Below the pieces are notes generated by a model. The model was not told the DNA's origin, searched no databases, and was given only the letters and a program-made list of their open reading frames with translations. A stretch of 64,000 nt of DNA from Amphritea atlantica. Lineage in GTDB: Bacteria; Pseudomonadota; Gammaproteobacteria; Pseudomonadales; Balneatricaceae. The stretch is from positions 1 through 64,000 of the forward strand of contig NZ_JAHKQE010000019.1 in the NCBI RefSeq assembly GCF_018860855.1. The letters run 5' to 3'. A program made the translations under genes and the position numbers. Of this stretch, positions 28,205 to 36,610 are shown piece after piece; the stretch's first letter is position 1; each line of letters begins with the position of its first letter.

Positions 28205-29110
28205 TTAACCCTCCGCTACAATGTTGGCAATATTCGCTTTTAATTGCGCGACAACCTGAGCCATCGCTTCTTTCTCTGCATCATCTAACCCCAGCAGCGG
28301 TTTACGCACTTCCCCGCCAACACGACCGTCCAGTGTGACACCATGCTTAACGCTCTGGATAAACTTACCGCCCTGCTCCAACACATGCATCAACGGCATC
28401 ATCTCAGCCATAATGCGACGGCCTTTGGCAAAGTCATTATCGACAACACAGGCTTGATAGAGAGCCTTATGCTCCTGCGGTAAGAAGTTAGATCCAGCAC
28501 AAACCCAGCTTTTAGCGCCCCAAGCAAAAAACTCCAGCGCTTGATCATCCATACCACAGGCAACCTGAATGTTTGGATAGTCATTGATCAGCATATGCAG
28601 CCGGTTAATGTCGCCTGAGCTCTCTTTAATGCTGCAAATATTGCTGCAGTCGGCGATACGATCGAAAAACTCAGCTTCCATATTCACACCCATGCGATCT
28701 GGGTAGTTATAAAGCATGGCCGGTAGGTTAGCGGCTCGGTCAATCGTTAACGCATGCTCAGCCAGTTCTTTCTGGGTTGGCAAAGAGTAAGGCGGCGTAG
28801 AGATAAGAATCACATCGGCCTGATATTTAGCGCCATCTTCGGCTAATTTGATCGACTCAAGAGGATTAAGAGAGCCGGTACCAAAAATAATTTGTAGTTT
28901 ATCGCCGCAGATCTGGCGCGCTATTTTCAGCAACTCGACCCTTTCTGCATGGCTCTCAACATAGTATTCACCCGTGGTGCCACCAATCATTAAGCCCTGA
29001 ACACCTGAATCAAGCAGATACTGTACATGCATCGCATAAGCATCATAATCAACCGTATAATCGGCTTTAAACGGCGTAACAACGGGTGTATAGATCCCTT
29101 CAAAATACAT
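28205..29110 (-). CDS. DapA-family (dihydrodipicolinate synthase-like) lyase or hydrolase
   Basis: A 301-residue class-I aldolase-fold protein with the GGTTGEY motif, the conserved tyrosine in MLYNYPDRMG (about residue 135) and the Schiff-base lysine in SIKESSGD (about 161). It is not expected to be biosynthetic DapA, as the downstream genes are catabolic. Members of this family cleave or dehydrate/deaminate substrates such as hydroxyproline-derived pyrroline carboxylate and 2-keto-3-deoxy acids. Start at 29110 has an AAGGT ribosome site; 29131 is weaker. It is first in the operon to 24058. Confidence 0.85.
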   Translation of the reverse strand: MYFEGIYTPVVTPFKADYTVDYDAYAMHVQYLLDSGVQGLMIGGTTGEYYVESHAERVELLKIARQICGDKLQIIFGTGSLNPLESIKLAEDGAKYQADVILISTPPYSLPTQKELAEHALTIDRAANLPAMLYNYPDRMGVNMEAEFFDRIADCSNICSIKESSGDINRLHMLINDYPNIQVACGMDDQALEFFAWGAKSWVCAGSNFLPQEHKALYQACVVDNDFAKGRRIMAEMMPLMHVLEQGGKFIQSVKHGVTLDGRVGGEVRKPLLGLDDAEKEAMAQVVAQLKANIANIVAEG

Positions 29111-29395
29111 TTCATTTACCTTCGTTATCATTGTTATATGACCGGATTCTTCTTACTGAATGGGCTATCCGAACTTACTAAAATGGTAACGACAGGGCCG
29201 ATATCTCCGCAATCAACCTTTTTTGCGCGCTATTCATAACTTTAGGTTATGAAAATAAATAATAAATCAGCTGACCATGCCACCATAGATAACGAAAAAA
29301 AGCGCTAGGTAGCCGGTAACGACTCTGGAAACACAGCCATCTAATACCTATACTGTTGTCCAATAAATATTCTAAAAATAAAAAGAGACCTCACC

Positions 29396-29701
29396 ATGTG
29401 CCATATTTTTGCTGGTCAGAATCCTGAGAATTATAAATTCATATCACGCTCACTCCGTCTAGGTGGCCACTCGACAAGCGTTAAGCTGGAAGCTAAATTC
29501 TGGAATATTCTCGATGGGGTCGCCGCTGAGCAGGTCATGAGTACACCGCAGTTTCTCTCCAAGATTTATGATGAGGCTCTGGTTATTAATGGCGATGTTC
29601 CGAATTTCGCTTCATTGTTACGTTGTGCCTGCGCCCTTTACTTAGAACAACCCGACGAAGTCATGACAACCGCCCACGAGCAACTGTCGGTAGCGAGCTA
29701 A
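29396..29701 (+). CDS. Ribbon-helix-helix domain protein (RHH_4)
   Basis: A 101-residue protein. Residues about 18-80 (SRSLRLGGHSTSVKLEAKFW, then ILDGVAAEQVMSTPQFLSKIYDE and PNFASLLRCACALYL) match the RHH_4 family, short proteins with a ribbon-helix-helix-like fold. They are probably DNA-binding, but targets are not established. The region upstream is shared with the divergent DapA-like gene, making it a possible local regulator. It is followed by two inverted repeats before the VOC gene. Confidence 0.8.
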   Translation: MCHIFAGQNPENYKFISRSLRLGGHSTSVKLEAKFWNILDGVAAEQVMSTPQFLSKIYDEALVINGDVPNFASLLRCACALYLEQPDEVMTTAHEQLSVAS

Positions 29702-29729
29702 ACCATCTTTTTTCTGACTAACCTTCCGT

Positions 29730-29747
29730 GTGGTACTCCAGTACCAC
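29730..29747. repeat. Perfect 18-base inverted repeat between RHH and VOC genes
   Basis: GTGGTACTCCAGTACCAC has 8-base arms with a 2-base centre. No T run follows. It could be an operator for a dimeric regulator such as the adjacent RHH protein, or a transcript-end hairpin. Confidence 0.65.
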
Positions 29748-29763
29748 CAAGCTTGCGCGGAAA

Positions 29764-29802
29764 GAATTAACCTCTACTGTATCAATCAGATGAGGTTAAT
29801 TC
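29764..29802. repeat. Perfect 11-bp inverted repeat covering the VOC ribosome site
   Basis: GAATTAACCTC and GAGGTTAATTC are separated by 17 bases. The right arm contains the GAGG ribosome-binding sequence of the VOC gene (ATG at 29807), so folding of the mRNA would hide it. It may equally be a protein operator. Confidence 0.65.
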
Positions 29803-29806
29803 AGAA

Positions 29807-30202
29807 ATGGCCAAAGCTATCCACTCTATGATCCGAGTATTTGACTTAGATCGTTCACTCTCTTTTTACCAACAGGCGCTAGACCTGAATATCGCAGAAC
29901 GTCTCGACTTTGACGATTTCACACTGGTGTATCTGCGTAACGACGAAAACGATTTCGAATTAGAGCTCACCCATAATCACAACCAAACCGAACCCTACTC
30001 CCATGGCACCGGCTACGGCCACCTCGCCGTTTGTGTTGACAATGCCGCCGCCTCGCAAGAGAAGCTCACAAAACTAGGCTATCAACCTGCTGAGGTAAAA
30101 GAGTTTCACCGTGACAATCAATTATTAGCCCGTTTCTTTTTTGTCACCGATCCAGACGGTTACAAAATCGAGTTTTTAGAAAAACATGGCCGCTATCAAT
30201 AG
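29807..30202 (+). CDS. VOC-family glyoxalase-like protein
   Basis: The 131-residue protein has one glyoxalase/bleomycin-resistance fold: IHSMIRVFDLDRSLSFYQQA at the start, FELELTHNHN with a metal-site glutamate, and a C-terminal FVTDPDGYKIEFLEK with the metal glutamate. Length and motifs fit lactoylglutathione lyase, but the conserved N-terminal glyoxalase residues are not decisive. It may detoxify methylglyoxal or act on another substrate. It is upstream of the Tat/GMC pair with a 53-base gap. Confidence 0.82.
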   Translation: MAKAIHSMIRVFDLDRSLSFYQQALDLNIAERLDFDDFTLVYLRNDENDFELELTHNHNQTEPYSHGTGYGHLAVCVDNAAASQEKLTKLGYQPAEVKEFHRDNQLLARFFFVTDPDGYKIEFLEKHGRYQ

Positions 30203-30255
30203 AGACCCGCTACACCATTCCGAAAGACCACAACAATAAAAGTCCGGAGTTGAGT

Positions 30256-30780
30256 ATGAAAAAGCAAAGCTTGAGCCGTAGAAGCTTCTTAAAAAAAGGC
30301 ACGATTACCGCTGCAAGTGCGGTTGCGCTCGCCCTATCAGGCATCAGCATTAGTCCTAGTGCGTGGGCAATGACGCTGACAACCATCGATAATACAACCG
30401 GCAAGAGCCTCTCGGCTTTCTGTCGAACGTTATACCCTCACAGCCAACTGACTGATGTCTACTATGACGCTTGCGTTGAAAGTCTGGATGCGAAAGCCAA
30501 AAACGACCCTGCATTGCTGAAATTGCTTAACGACGGCGTTAAAACCCTCAACTCACACAGCCAACACAATTTCTTAGCCCTGTCCGCCGAGCAGCAACTT
30601 ATTGTCGTAAAGCAGATCGAGGGTAGCCCTTTCTTTGATCAGGTACGTAGTCACATCGTGGTGGCACTGTATAACAATGACAAAATCTGGAATCTGTTTG
30701 GTTATGAAGGCCCCTCCTTTCCCTACGGTGGTTATCTAGAGCGCGGTTTCAACGATATCGATTGGCTGCCTAACCACTAA
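30256..30780 (+). CDS. Tat-exported small subunit of a GMC-type dehydrogenase
   Basis: A 174-residue protein with a twin-arginine signal (SRRSFLKKG, hydrophobic run, SAWA cleavage region) and a domain like gluconate 2-dehydrogenase subunit 3, including FCRTLYPHSQLTD and YGGYLERGFNDIDW. These subunits carry the folded flavoprotein partner through the Tat pore. The ATG at 30256 with a GGAG site is preferred to the in-frame TTG at 30250. The partner flavoprotein gene starts 20 bases after the stop. Confidence 0.85.
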   Translation: MKKQSLSRRSFLKKGTITAASAVALALSGISISPSAWAMTLTTIDNTTGKSLSAFCRTLYPHSQLTDVYYDACVESLDAKAKNDPALLKLLNDGVKTLNSHSQHNFLALSAEQQLIVVKQIEGSPFFDQVRSHIVVALYNNDKIWNLFGYEGPSFPYGGYLERGFNDIDWLPNH

Positions 30781-30800
30781 TAAGATTAAGGACAATAACA

Positions 30801-32372
30801 ATGAAAAAATTTGATCTAAACGATAGCAGTGTCGTGGTTGTCATCGGCTCCGGTGCAGGTGGCGGTACACTCAGTAATGAATTAGCACAGAAAGGTATTA
30901 ACGTCGTCTGTCTCGAAGCAGGTAAGCACCTCGATTTTAAAACGGATTTCGTCAACAAAGAGTGGGAAATGTTTTCCAAAGAAGCATGGCTGGACAAACG
31001 CACCGCGTCCGGCGAATGGCGAGTGGCTAAAGATTTTCCTAACCTACCCGCTTGGATCTGTAAAACCGTCGGCGGCTCAACATTGCACTGGGCGGGTGCC
31101 AGCTTGAGGTTTCAAGAACACGAATTTAAAGGTCTTAGCACCTATGGCCATGTCGAGGGCGCCAACCTATTAGATTGGCCGATTACGCTTCAAGACCTAG
31201 AGCCTTATTATGATATGGCCGAAGATAAAATGGGCGTCACGCAAACCAACGGCATTCCCGCACTACCCGGTAACAATAACTATAAGGTGATGGAAGCAGG
31301 TGCTAAGCAGCTTGGCTATAAGGAAGTTCACACCGGACGGATGGCCATTAACTCACAGCCACGGGATGGCCGAGCATCATGCCGCCAGCTAGGGTTTTGT
31401 TTCCAAGGTTGCAGAATGGGCGCTAAGTGGTCCACCCTCTATACCGAGATCCCTAAAGCACAGGCTACCGGCCATTTTGAACTGCGAGCCGAAGCGCATG
31501 TATTAAAAATAACCCATAACAAGGCGGGTAAAGTCGACGGCGTGATTTACGTCGATGCTAACGGTCAGCAACATCACCAGAAGGCTCGCGTTGTCTGCGT
31601 GGCCGGTAACTCAATTGAAAGCCCGCGCCTATTACTCAATTCCGCCAGCGCATTATTTCCAGATGGACTGGCTAACAGCTCAGGGCAGGTTGGCAGAAAC
31701 TACATGCGCCATGTGACCGGTTCCGTTTATGGTGTATTTGAGAAACCTGTCAATATGCATCGCGGCACCACCATGGCAGGTATTATTCAGGATGAATCCG
31801 AACATAACCCAAAACGGGGTTTTGTCGCAGGCTATGAAATGGAAACCATATCACTCGGTCTACCCTTTTTAGCCGCTTTCCTGAATCCAGGTAGTTGGGG
31901 CAAAGAGTTTACCGGCGAATTGGACAACTATGAAAACATGGCAGGCATGTGGCTCGTTGGTGAAGATATGCCGCAAGAAACCAACCGCATTACCCTAAAC
32001 CATGAGGTCAAAGACCAATATGGTCTACCGGTTGCCAATGTTCATGTGACCGATCACCCGAATGATGTTGCCATGCGAGAACATGCCTACAAGCAAGGGG
32101 CCGCGGTATATGAATCGATTGGTGCGCTCAATACCATTCGAGTGCCTCCGTATCCTAGCACCCACAACCTTGGCACCAACAGAATGAGCCTCAACGCCAA
32201 GGATGGGGTCGTTAATGGCTGGGGACAGAGCCACGATATTGCTAATCTATTTATATCCGATGGTAGTCAGTTCACCACGGGGGCGACTGAAAACCCAACA
32301 CTCACCATTGTCGCCTTAGCCATTCGACAGTCTGAATACATTGCCCGTGAAATGGCGGCCATGAATATCTAA
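30801..32372 (+). CDS. GMC-family FAD oxidoreductase, periplasmic dehydrogenase large subunit
   Basis: The 523-residue flavoprotein has the dinucleotide motif VVVIGSGAGGGTLSNEL and the C-terminal GMC block (DGSQFTTGATENPTLTIVALA). It lacks its own signal peptide and probably travels with the Tat-exported small subunit. CRQLGFCFQGCRMGAKWST is typical of gluconate/2-ketogluconate/sorbitol dehydrogenase-like large subunits. The cytochrome c subunit usually encoded third is missing here, so the electron acceptor must be encoded elsewhere or be different. Substrate unknown; it is distinct from BetA at 45652. Confidence 0.85.
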   Translation: MKKFDLNDSSVVVVIGSGAGGGTLSNELAQKGINVVCLEAGKHLDFKTDFVNKEWEMFSKEAWLDKRTASGEWRVAKDFPNLPAWICKTVGGSTLHWAGASLRFQEHEFKGLSTYGHVEGANLLDWPITLQDLEPYYDMAEDKMGVTQTNGIPALPGNNNYKVMEAGAKQLGYKEVHTGRMAINSQPRDGRASCRQLGFCFQGCRMGAKWSTLYTEIPKAQATGHFELRAEAHVLKITHNKAGKVDGVIYVDANGQQHHQKARVVCVAGNSIESPRLLLNSASALFPDGLANSSGQVGRNYMRHVTGSVYGVFEKPVNMHRGTTMAGIIQDESEHNPKRGFVAGYEMETISLGLPFLAAFLNPGSWGKEFTGELDNYENMAGMWLVGEDMPQETNRITLNHEVKDQYGLPVANVHVTDHPNDVAMREHAYKQGAAVYESIGALNTIRVPPYPSTHNLGTNRMSLNAKDGVVNGWGQSHDIANLFISDGSQFTTGATENPTLTIVALAIRQSEYIAREMAAMNI

Positions 32373-32459
32373 AGCGCTCTTCACTCGATCCTGACTGATC
32401 GCCATTCGGCACAGTGCTTACTGTGAGACGATTGGTCAGCGATCTAACCTAAGTGATTT

Positions 32460-32482
32460 CCCTCGGTTTCGGGGGGCTTTTT
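32460..32482. terminator. Rho-independent terminator after the GMC gene
   Basis: CCCTCG and CGGGGG (with one G-T pair) form a short GC-rich stem around GTTT, followed by GC and a T5 run. It lies between convergent genes. Confidence 0.75.
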
Positions 32483-32524
32483 ATTAAAGATAATAGAAAA
32501 GTAATGAGTGTTAACTCAGCGACG

Positions 32525-33505
32525 CTACTCCCCCACCCACGTTTCTTCTGCCTGTATAACCTCCAAAAACCAGTCTCTGAATGAACGAAAAGCGAGGTTA
32601 TCTTTTCGACTTTCGGAATAGGTTAAATAATGGAGCTTTTCTCGATAATCCGTATTAAACTCACCGACCCGCACCAGCCAACCCTGCTCGATCATCGGTT
32701 TCACTAACTGATTCCAGCCAAGGCTAACACCCTGATGGTTGAGCACCATCTGAATCAGCATATTGTAATCATTGGCATTGAAAACATGTCGACGGCCATC
32801 GGAATCATCCACATCAATGGACACCCCCTGGCTGGCCAACCACACTTCCCAATCAACATGTTCCGCAATCTGCGAACGACCATAGGGACTTAGGTTAAGT
32901 AAGGTGGTGTTTAACAAACCATCCAGCGTCACGATATCCGGGTTCTGCTTCAAAAACAGTGGTGAACAAACCGGATAGATCAGATCATAAAACAGCGGAA
33001 TCGAATGATAGCCTTCGCGGGGATCACTCACTTTATTGATAAAGATATCTGGATGAACACCCGGCTCCATCTGTAAAAAATTATTGGTGGTAACAATATT
33101 CACATCAATATCTGGATGATCCGCAAAAAAACTGGGTAGACGACTCGATAACCAAAATGCAGAAAAGGCCGGCGAACAACAGATAATAAGTTCCTGTTTG
33201 CGTTTATCGCTGTTTTTAATCCGCTGCGCTGCCTGAGCAATGTTCACAAACGATAGGTAAGCCGCATCATACAAAATAGTGCCCGCTTCGGTTAGCTCAA
33301 CGGCTCGACCTGCTCGCTTAAATAAACTAACCCCTAGAGAAGCTTCTAACTCTCTTATTTGACGACTGATTGCCGCCTGAGTAACACACAACGCTTCTGC
33401 GGCACGGGTAAAGTTTTGATACTTCGCGGCCGCAACAAAAGACCTAACCGCGCGTAACGACGGCATCTTCACCAAAATCTGATCAGGCTCTACATGTTTA
33501 ACCAT
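32525..33505 (-). CDS. LysR-family regulator divergent from the Rieske oxygenase (GcvA-like)
   Basis: The 326-residue protein has an N-terminal winged helix (residues about 15-75, FTRAAEALCVTQAAISRQIRELEASLG) and a C-terminal substrate-binding domain with a GcvA-type pattern. The gene is divergent from the GbcA-like gene with a 247-base gap, so it is the natural regulator for that gene. The methionine at residue 14 (33466) could be the true start because the family usually begins about there; neither site has a strong ribosome sequence. Ligand unknown. Confidence 0.88.
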   Translation of the reverse strand: MVKHVEPDQILVKMPSLRAVRSFVAAAKYQNFTRAAEALCVTQAAISRQIRELEASLGVSLFKRAGRAVELTEAGTILYDAAYLSFVNIAQAAQRIKNSDKRKQELIICCSPAFSAFWLSSRLPSFFADHPDIDVNIVTTNNFLQMEPGVHPDIFINKVSDPREGYHSIPLFYDLIYPVCSPLFLKQNPDIVTLDGLLNTTLLNLSPYGRSQIAEHVDWEVWLASQGVSIDVDDSDGRRHVFNANDYNMLIQMVLNHQGVSLGWNQLVKPMIEQGWLVRVGEFNTDYREKLHYLTYSESRKDNLAFRSFRDWFLEVIQAEETWVGE

Positions 33506-33752
33506 AACGTCAGGTATTCAATTCTCTTAATAAAAAGTCGCTTTATCGGTTTCTCACCCGGCCATAAACTGAAATTGTAAATATAAGCAGGATTCAACTT
33601 ACTTACAGCAGTTTAAACTGTGCTACTGGTTTCGTCTCTCAGTTTTACGACACCAGCGTGAACGTCAACGACAGCAGCACCAGTGTAACTTCAGCGGCCA
33701 ATAAAGCCATAACAATAAAAGCCTACCGTAGTGTAGGGTCATAGGAGCCACA

Positions 33753-34964
33753 ATGATGACCAGCAAAGCCAAAACTCTGGAGCTCATCAATCAACGTAAA
33801 CCTCGACATGCACTCACCCGCGAGATCTATCGTGACGAAGAGGTCTATCAGCAAGATCTAGAACAGATCTGGCATAAAGAGTGGATTTTTGCCGGTCATA
33901 CTTTTGAGATCGAAAAATCTGGCGAGTATCTCACCATTCAGGTGGGTGATTATCCAGTCGTTATTGTGCGTGACGATCAAAATAATGTGCGCGCCTTTCA
34001 TAATGCTTGTCGTCATCGGGGTTCGCGCGTTTGCTCTGAAGCCAAAGGTAAAACCGCTAAATTAGTCTGCCCTTACCACAAATGGACGTTCGGCCTCGAT
34101 GGTAAGCTTCTATTCGCGGGTAACATGGGCGAAAAATTCAACAATGATGATCACGGTCTGATGCCGGTACACTGCGAGATCGTCAACAGCTTCATCTATA
34201 TCTGTGTTGCAGAGCAGGCTCCGGATTTCGAGCAGTTTCGTCAGGATGTTTCACCCTTTATTGCGCCTCACAACTTAGAAAACTGTAAAGTCGCCCATGA
34301 AGCCAACTTGCTTGAAAAAGGCAATTGGAAACTGGTATTTGAAAACAACCGCGAATGTTATCACTGCGACAGTAACCACCCAGAGTTGCTAAATTCATTC
34401 GTCGAAAACCTCTCGGTTGCCGGCGTTGGCGGTAGCGATGATCCAGAACTGACCGCCCATTGGGATAAGTGCGAAGCAGCAGGTTTACCAAGCCGCCTAG
34501 TGATGGATAAAGCGGGCCAATACCGCATGACCCGTATTCCACTGGCCGCCAAAGCGGTGAGTTACACCATGGACGGCAAGCCCGCGGTCAATGGTCGTTT
34601 GGATAATACCGATGTTGAAGATATCGGCGCACTGCTCTATTTCAACTACCCATCCACCTGGAATCACTTTTTGGGCGACCATGCACTGAGCTTCAGGGTA
34701 TTGCCGCTATCCTCCGGCGAAACATTGGTCACCACCAAGTGGATCGTGCCGAAAGATGCCGTTGAAGGTGTCGATTATGATCTCGACACACTCACCAAAG
34801 TTTGGCTGGCCACTAACGATCAAGACCGTCAGCTCGTCGAAGAAACCTTTAGAGGTGTTAGCTCGCCCTCTTATATCCCAGGTCCATTCTCTGAAGTTGC
34901 CGAAAATGGCGTATGCCAGTTTGTTGATTGGTACTGCGACACAATGAAAAGCAAGTTGAGTTAA
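33753..34964 (+). CDS. GbcA-like Rieske oxygenase alpha subunit
   Basis: A 403-residue Rieske non-heme iron oxygenase. The 2Fe-2S cluster ligands are C-R-H (ACRHRGSRVC) and C-P-Y-H (VCPYHKWTF), and the mononuclear iron motif is NNRECYHCDSNHPEL. From memory of Pseudomonas GbcA, several blocks are shared: WKLVFENNRECYHC, TKWIVPKDAVEGVDYD and ATNDQDR. GbcA removes a methyl group from glycine betaine as formaldehyde to give dimethylglycine. Stachydrine- and carnitine-type oxygenases are related, so the substrate is not certain. Its reductase is probably encoded at 24058. It is divergent from a LysR gene and upstream of ProVWX. Confidence 0.85.
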   Translation: MMTSKAKTLELINQRKPRHALTREIYRDEEVYQQDLEQIWHKEWIFAGHTFEIEKSGEYLTIQVGDYPVVIVRDDQNNVRAFHNACRHRGSRVCSEAKGKTAKLVCPYHKWTFGLDGKLLFAGNMGEKFNNDDHGLMPVHCEIVNSFIYICVAEQAPDFEQFRQDVSPFIAPHNLENCKVAHEANLLEKGNWKLVFENNRECYHCDSNHPELLNSFVENLSVAGVGGSDDPELTAHWDKCEAAGLPSRLVMDKAGQYRMTRIPLAAKAVSYTMDGKPAVNGRLDNTDVEDIGALLYFNYPSTWNHFLGDHALSFRVLPLSSGETLVTTKWIVPKDAVEGVDYDLDTLTKVWLATNDQDRQLVEETFRGVSSPSYIPGPFSEVAENGVCQFVDWYCDTMKSKLS

Positions 34965-34981
34965 GTCGCAACTGACCACAA

Positions 34982-35005
34982 CCCAGCCTGTTTCTGCAGG
35001 CTGGG
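34982..35005 (+). terminator. Terminator after the Rieske oxygenase gene
   Basis: A 9-bp perfect stem (CCCAGCCTG with CAGGCTGGG) around a 6-base loop, followed by a T-rich stretch. It suggests the oxygenase is monocistronic and ProVWX has its own promoter. Confidence 0.88.
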
Positions 35006-35401
35006 CATTTCTGTTTATACTCCTCAAGACAGCCCTCAAGACAGTCCTTCAAAATAGTTCTCAATACCACACTCGCCACACGCACGCCCTGCATATGACG
35101 ATAGACCTAGTTCACCTTCTCACCCTCCTTTCCCTCATTTTTAGTTATTAATACAGTTTTAAGCTGCATTTTTATCATCACTGATAACCAAACGTTATGG
35201 TTTTTACGGAAAATTAGTCGTTGGACGATTTTTCTTAAACCCCTTAACTTAAATGGGGTGAACAACAGAACAATAAGAAAAATGCTGCACCGAAAATTGA
35301 TCATTTTGACGATCAACTGGCGGTACAGTCATTAAAGGACTGGGGGAGACGCTCACCGCAGTTCATAAAGATAACAAACATAAAAATTGATAGAGGGCAG
35401 C
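35006..35401. other. Promoter region of proVWX
   Basis: 396 AT-rich bases without a believable gene. TTGATC and GATCAA at 35297-35316 form an inverted repeat with 8 bases between, about 85 bases ahead of the proV start. It is a candidate operator; the spacing does not fit FNR. The palindrome is short and could be chance. Confidence 0.45.
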
Positions 35402-36577
35402 ATGACAGACTCCACAAATATTCTGTCTATCAGAAACGTCTATAAAGTATTCGGCGACCAACCGGATACGGCAATGCAGATGCTCCGTAACGGCGAAAGT
35501 AAAGATCAAATTTTTGATAAAACGGGCCAGACGGTCGGTGTTTTCGATGCGTCATTTACCGTTAAGAAGGGTGAAATTTTTGTCATCATGGGCCTTTCAG
35601 GCTCAGGCAAATCAACGATGGTTCGGTTGCTCAATCGGCTGATCGAACCAACCGCCGGCACCATTGAGTTAAACGGCAAAGATATTACCGCCCTAGGCGA
35701 TGCCGACCTGCTGGATGTTCGCCGTAAAGAGATGAGCATGGTGTTCCAGTCCTTTGCGCTAATGCCACATATGTCCGTGATGGAAAATGCCGCTTTCGGT
35801 CTGGAGATCTCCGGTATCGAACGCCACGAACGCGAACGCAGAGCCCTTGAAGCACTCGAACAGGTGGGCTTAGGTGAACATGGCTCGAGCTTTCCACACC
35901 AGTTGTCCGGCGGTATGCAACAGCGCGTCGGTCTAGCACGTGCGCTGGCAAATGACCCAACCATTCTCCTGATGGATGAAGCCTTTTCGGCACTCGATCC
36001 ATTGATTCGCTATGAGATGCAAGGTGAACTGATCCGGCTGCAGAAAGAACAGGAACGGACCATTATTTTCATCTCCCACGATCTCGATGAAGCGATCCGT
36101 ATCGGCGATCGTATCGCCATTATGGAAGGCGGCCGGATTATTCAGGTCGGCACCCCGAAAGAGATTATGAGCAACCCTGCTGATGAGTATGTTGAAACCT
36201 TCTTCAAAGGTGTCGATGTCAGTAAGTTTCTTAAAGCTGGCGACATTGCCTGTAAAGAAAGCGGTTGTACCATTCGCATCAATGGCGCTGTACAGCCGTT
36301 TGATCCAGCCAATAGCCAGTTTGGTTATCTACTGGATGGCCAGGACAAGTTACAGGGAATTGTGCCGCTTAACGAGGTTGACGCCTCCGACAGTGTTGAT
36401 GCCCTACTCTCTCGGCAGGTCAAGCAGCATCAATCCATTTATAGCGACGACATGATCAAAGATGTGATCAAAAAAGTCGCCAATGCTAGCTATCCGGTGC
36501 CGGTCATCGCTCGCAACGGTCGTTTCTGTGGTGTGATCTCCAAAGATCTACTACTGCAAACAATGAGCCACAGCTAA
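35402..36577 (+). CDS. proV: Glycine betaine/proline betaine ABC transporter ATPase
   Basis: The 391-residue ProV/OpuAA-type ATPase has Walker A (GLSGSGKS), signature LSGGMQQRVGLARALA, Walker B (ILLMDEAFSALDPL) and switch histidine (FISHDLDE), followed by a C-terminal CBS-type region (residues about 290-391). It begins ILSIRNVYKVFGDQP, as in ProV. Start set at 35402 because GAGGG precedes that ATG. First gene of proVWX, whose products import betaine across the inner membrane. Next to the GbcA-like gene, uptake is probably for catabolism as well as osmoprotection. Confidence 0.94.
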   Translation: MTDSTNILSIRNVYKVFGDQPDTAMQMLRNGESKDQIFDKTGQTVGVFDASFTVKKGEIFVIMGLSGSGKSTMVRLLNRLIEPTAGTIELNGKDITALGDADLLDVRRKEMSMVFQSFALMPHMSVMENAAFGLEISGIERHERERRALEALEQVGLGEHGSSFPHQLSGGMQQRVGLARALANDPTILLMDEAFSALDPLIRYEMQGELIRLQKEQERTIIFISHDLDEAIRIGDRIAIMEGGRIIQVGTPKEIMSNPADEYVETFFKGVDVSKFLKAGDIACKESGCTIRINGAVQPFDPANSQFGYLLDGQDKLQGIVPLNEVDASDSVDALLSRQVKQHQSIYSDDMIKDVIKKVANASYPVPVIARNGRFCGVISKDLLLQTMSHS

Positions 36578-36610
36578 TCACTCTTAATAACAATAATTCG
36601 GGGAAGAACT

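Noticed and set aside
28205-29110. Biosynthetic dihydrodipicolinate synthase (dapA)
   Set aside because: The gene is embedded in a catabolic operon and family membership alone does not support lysine biosynthesis.
35297-35316. FNR-type site upstream of proV
   Set aside because: TTGAT and ATCAA are present, but the spacing is 10 bases and not the 4 needed; it is kept only as a generic inverted repeat.
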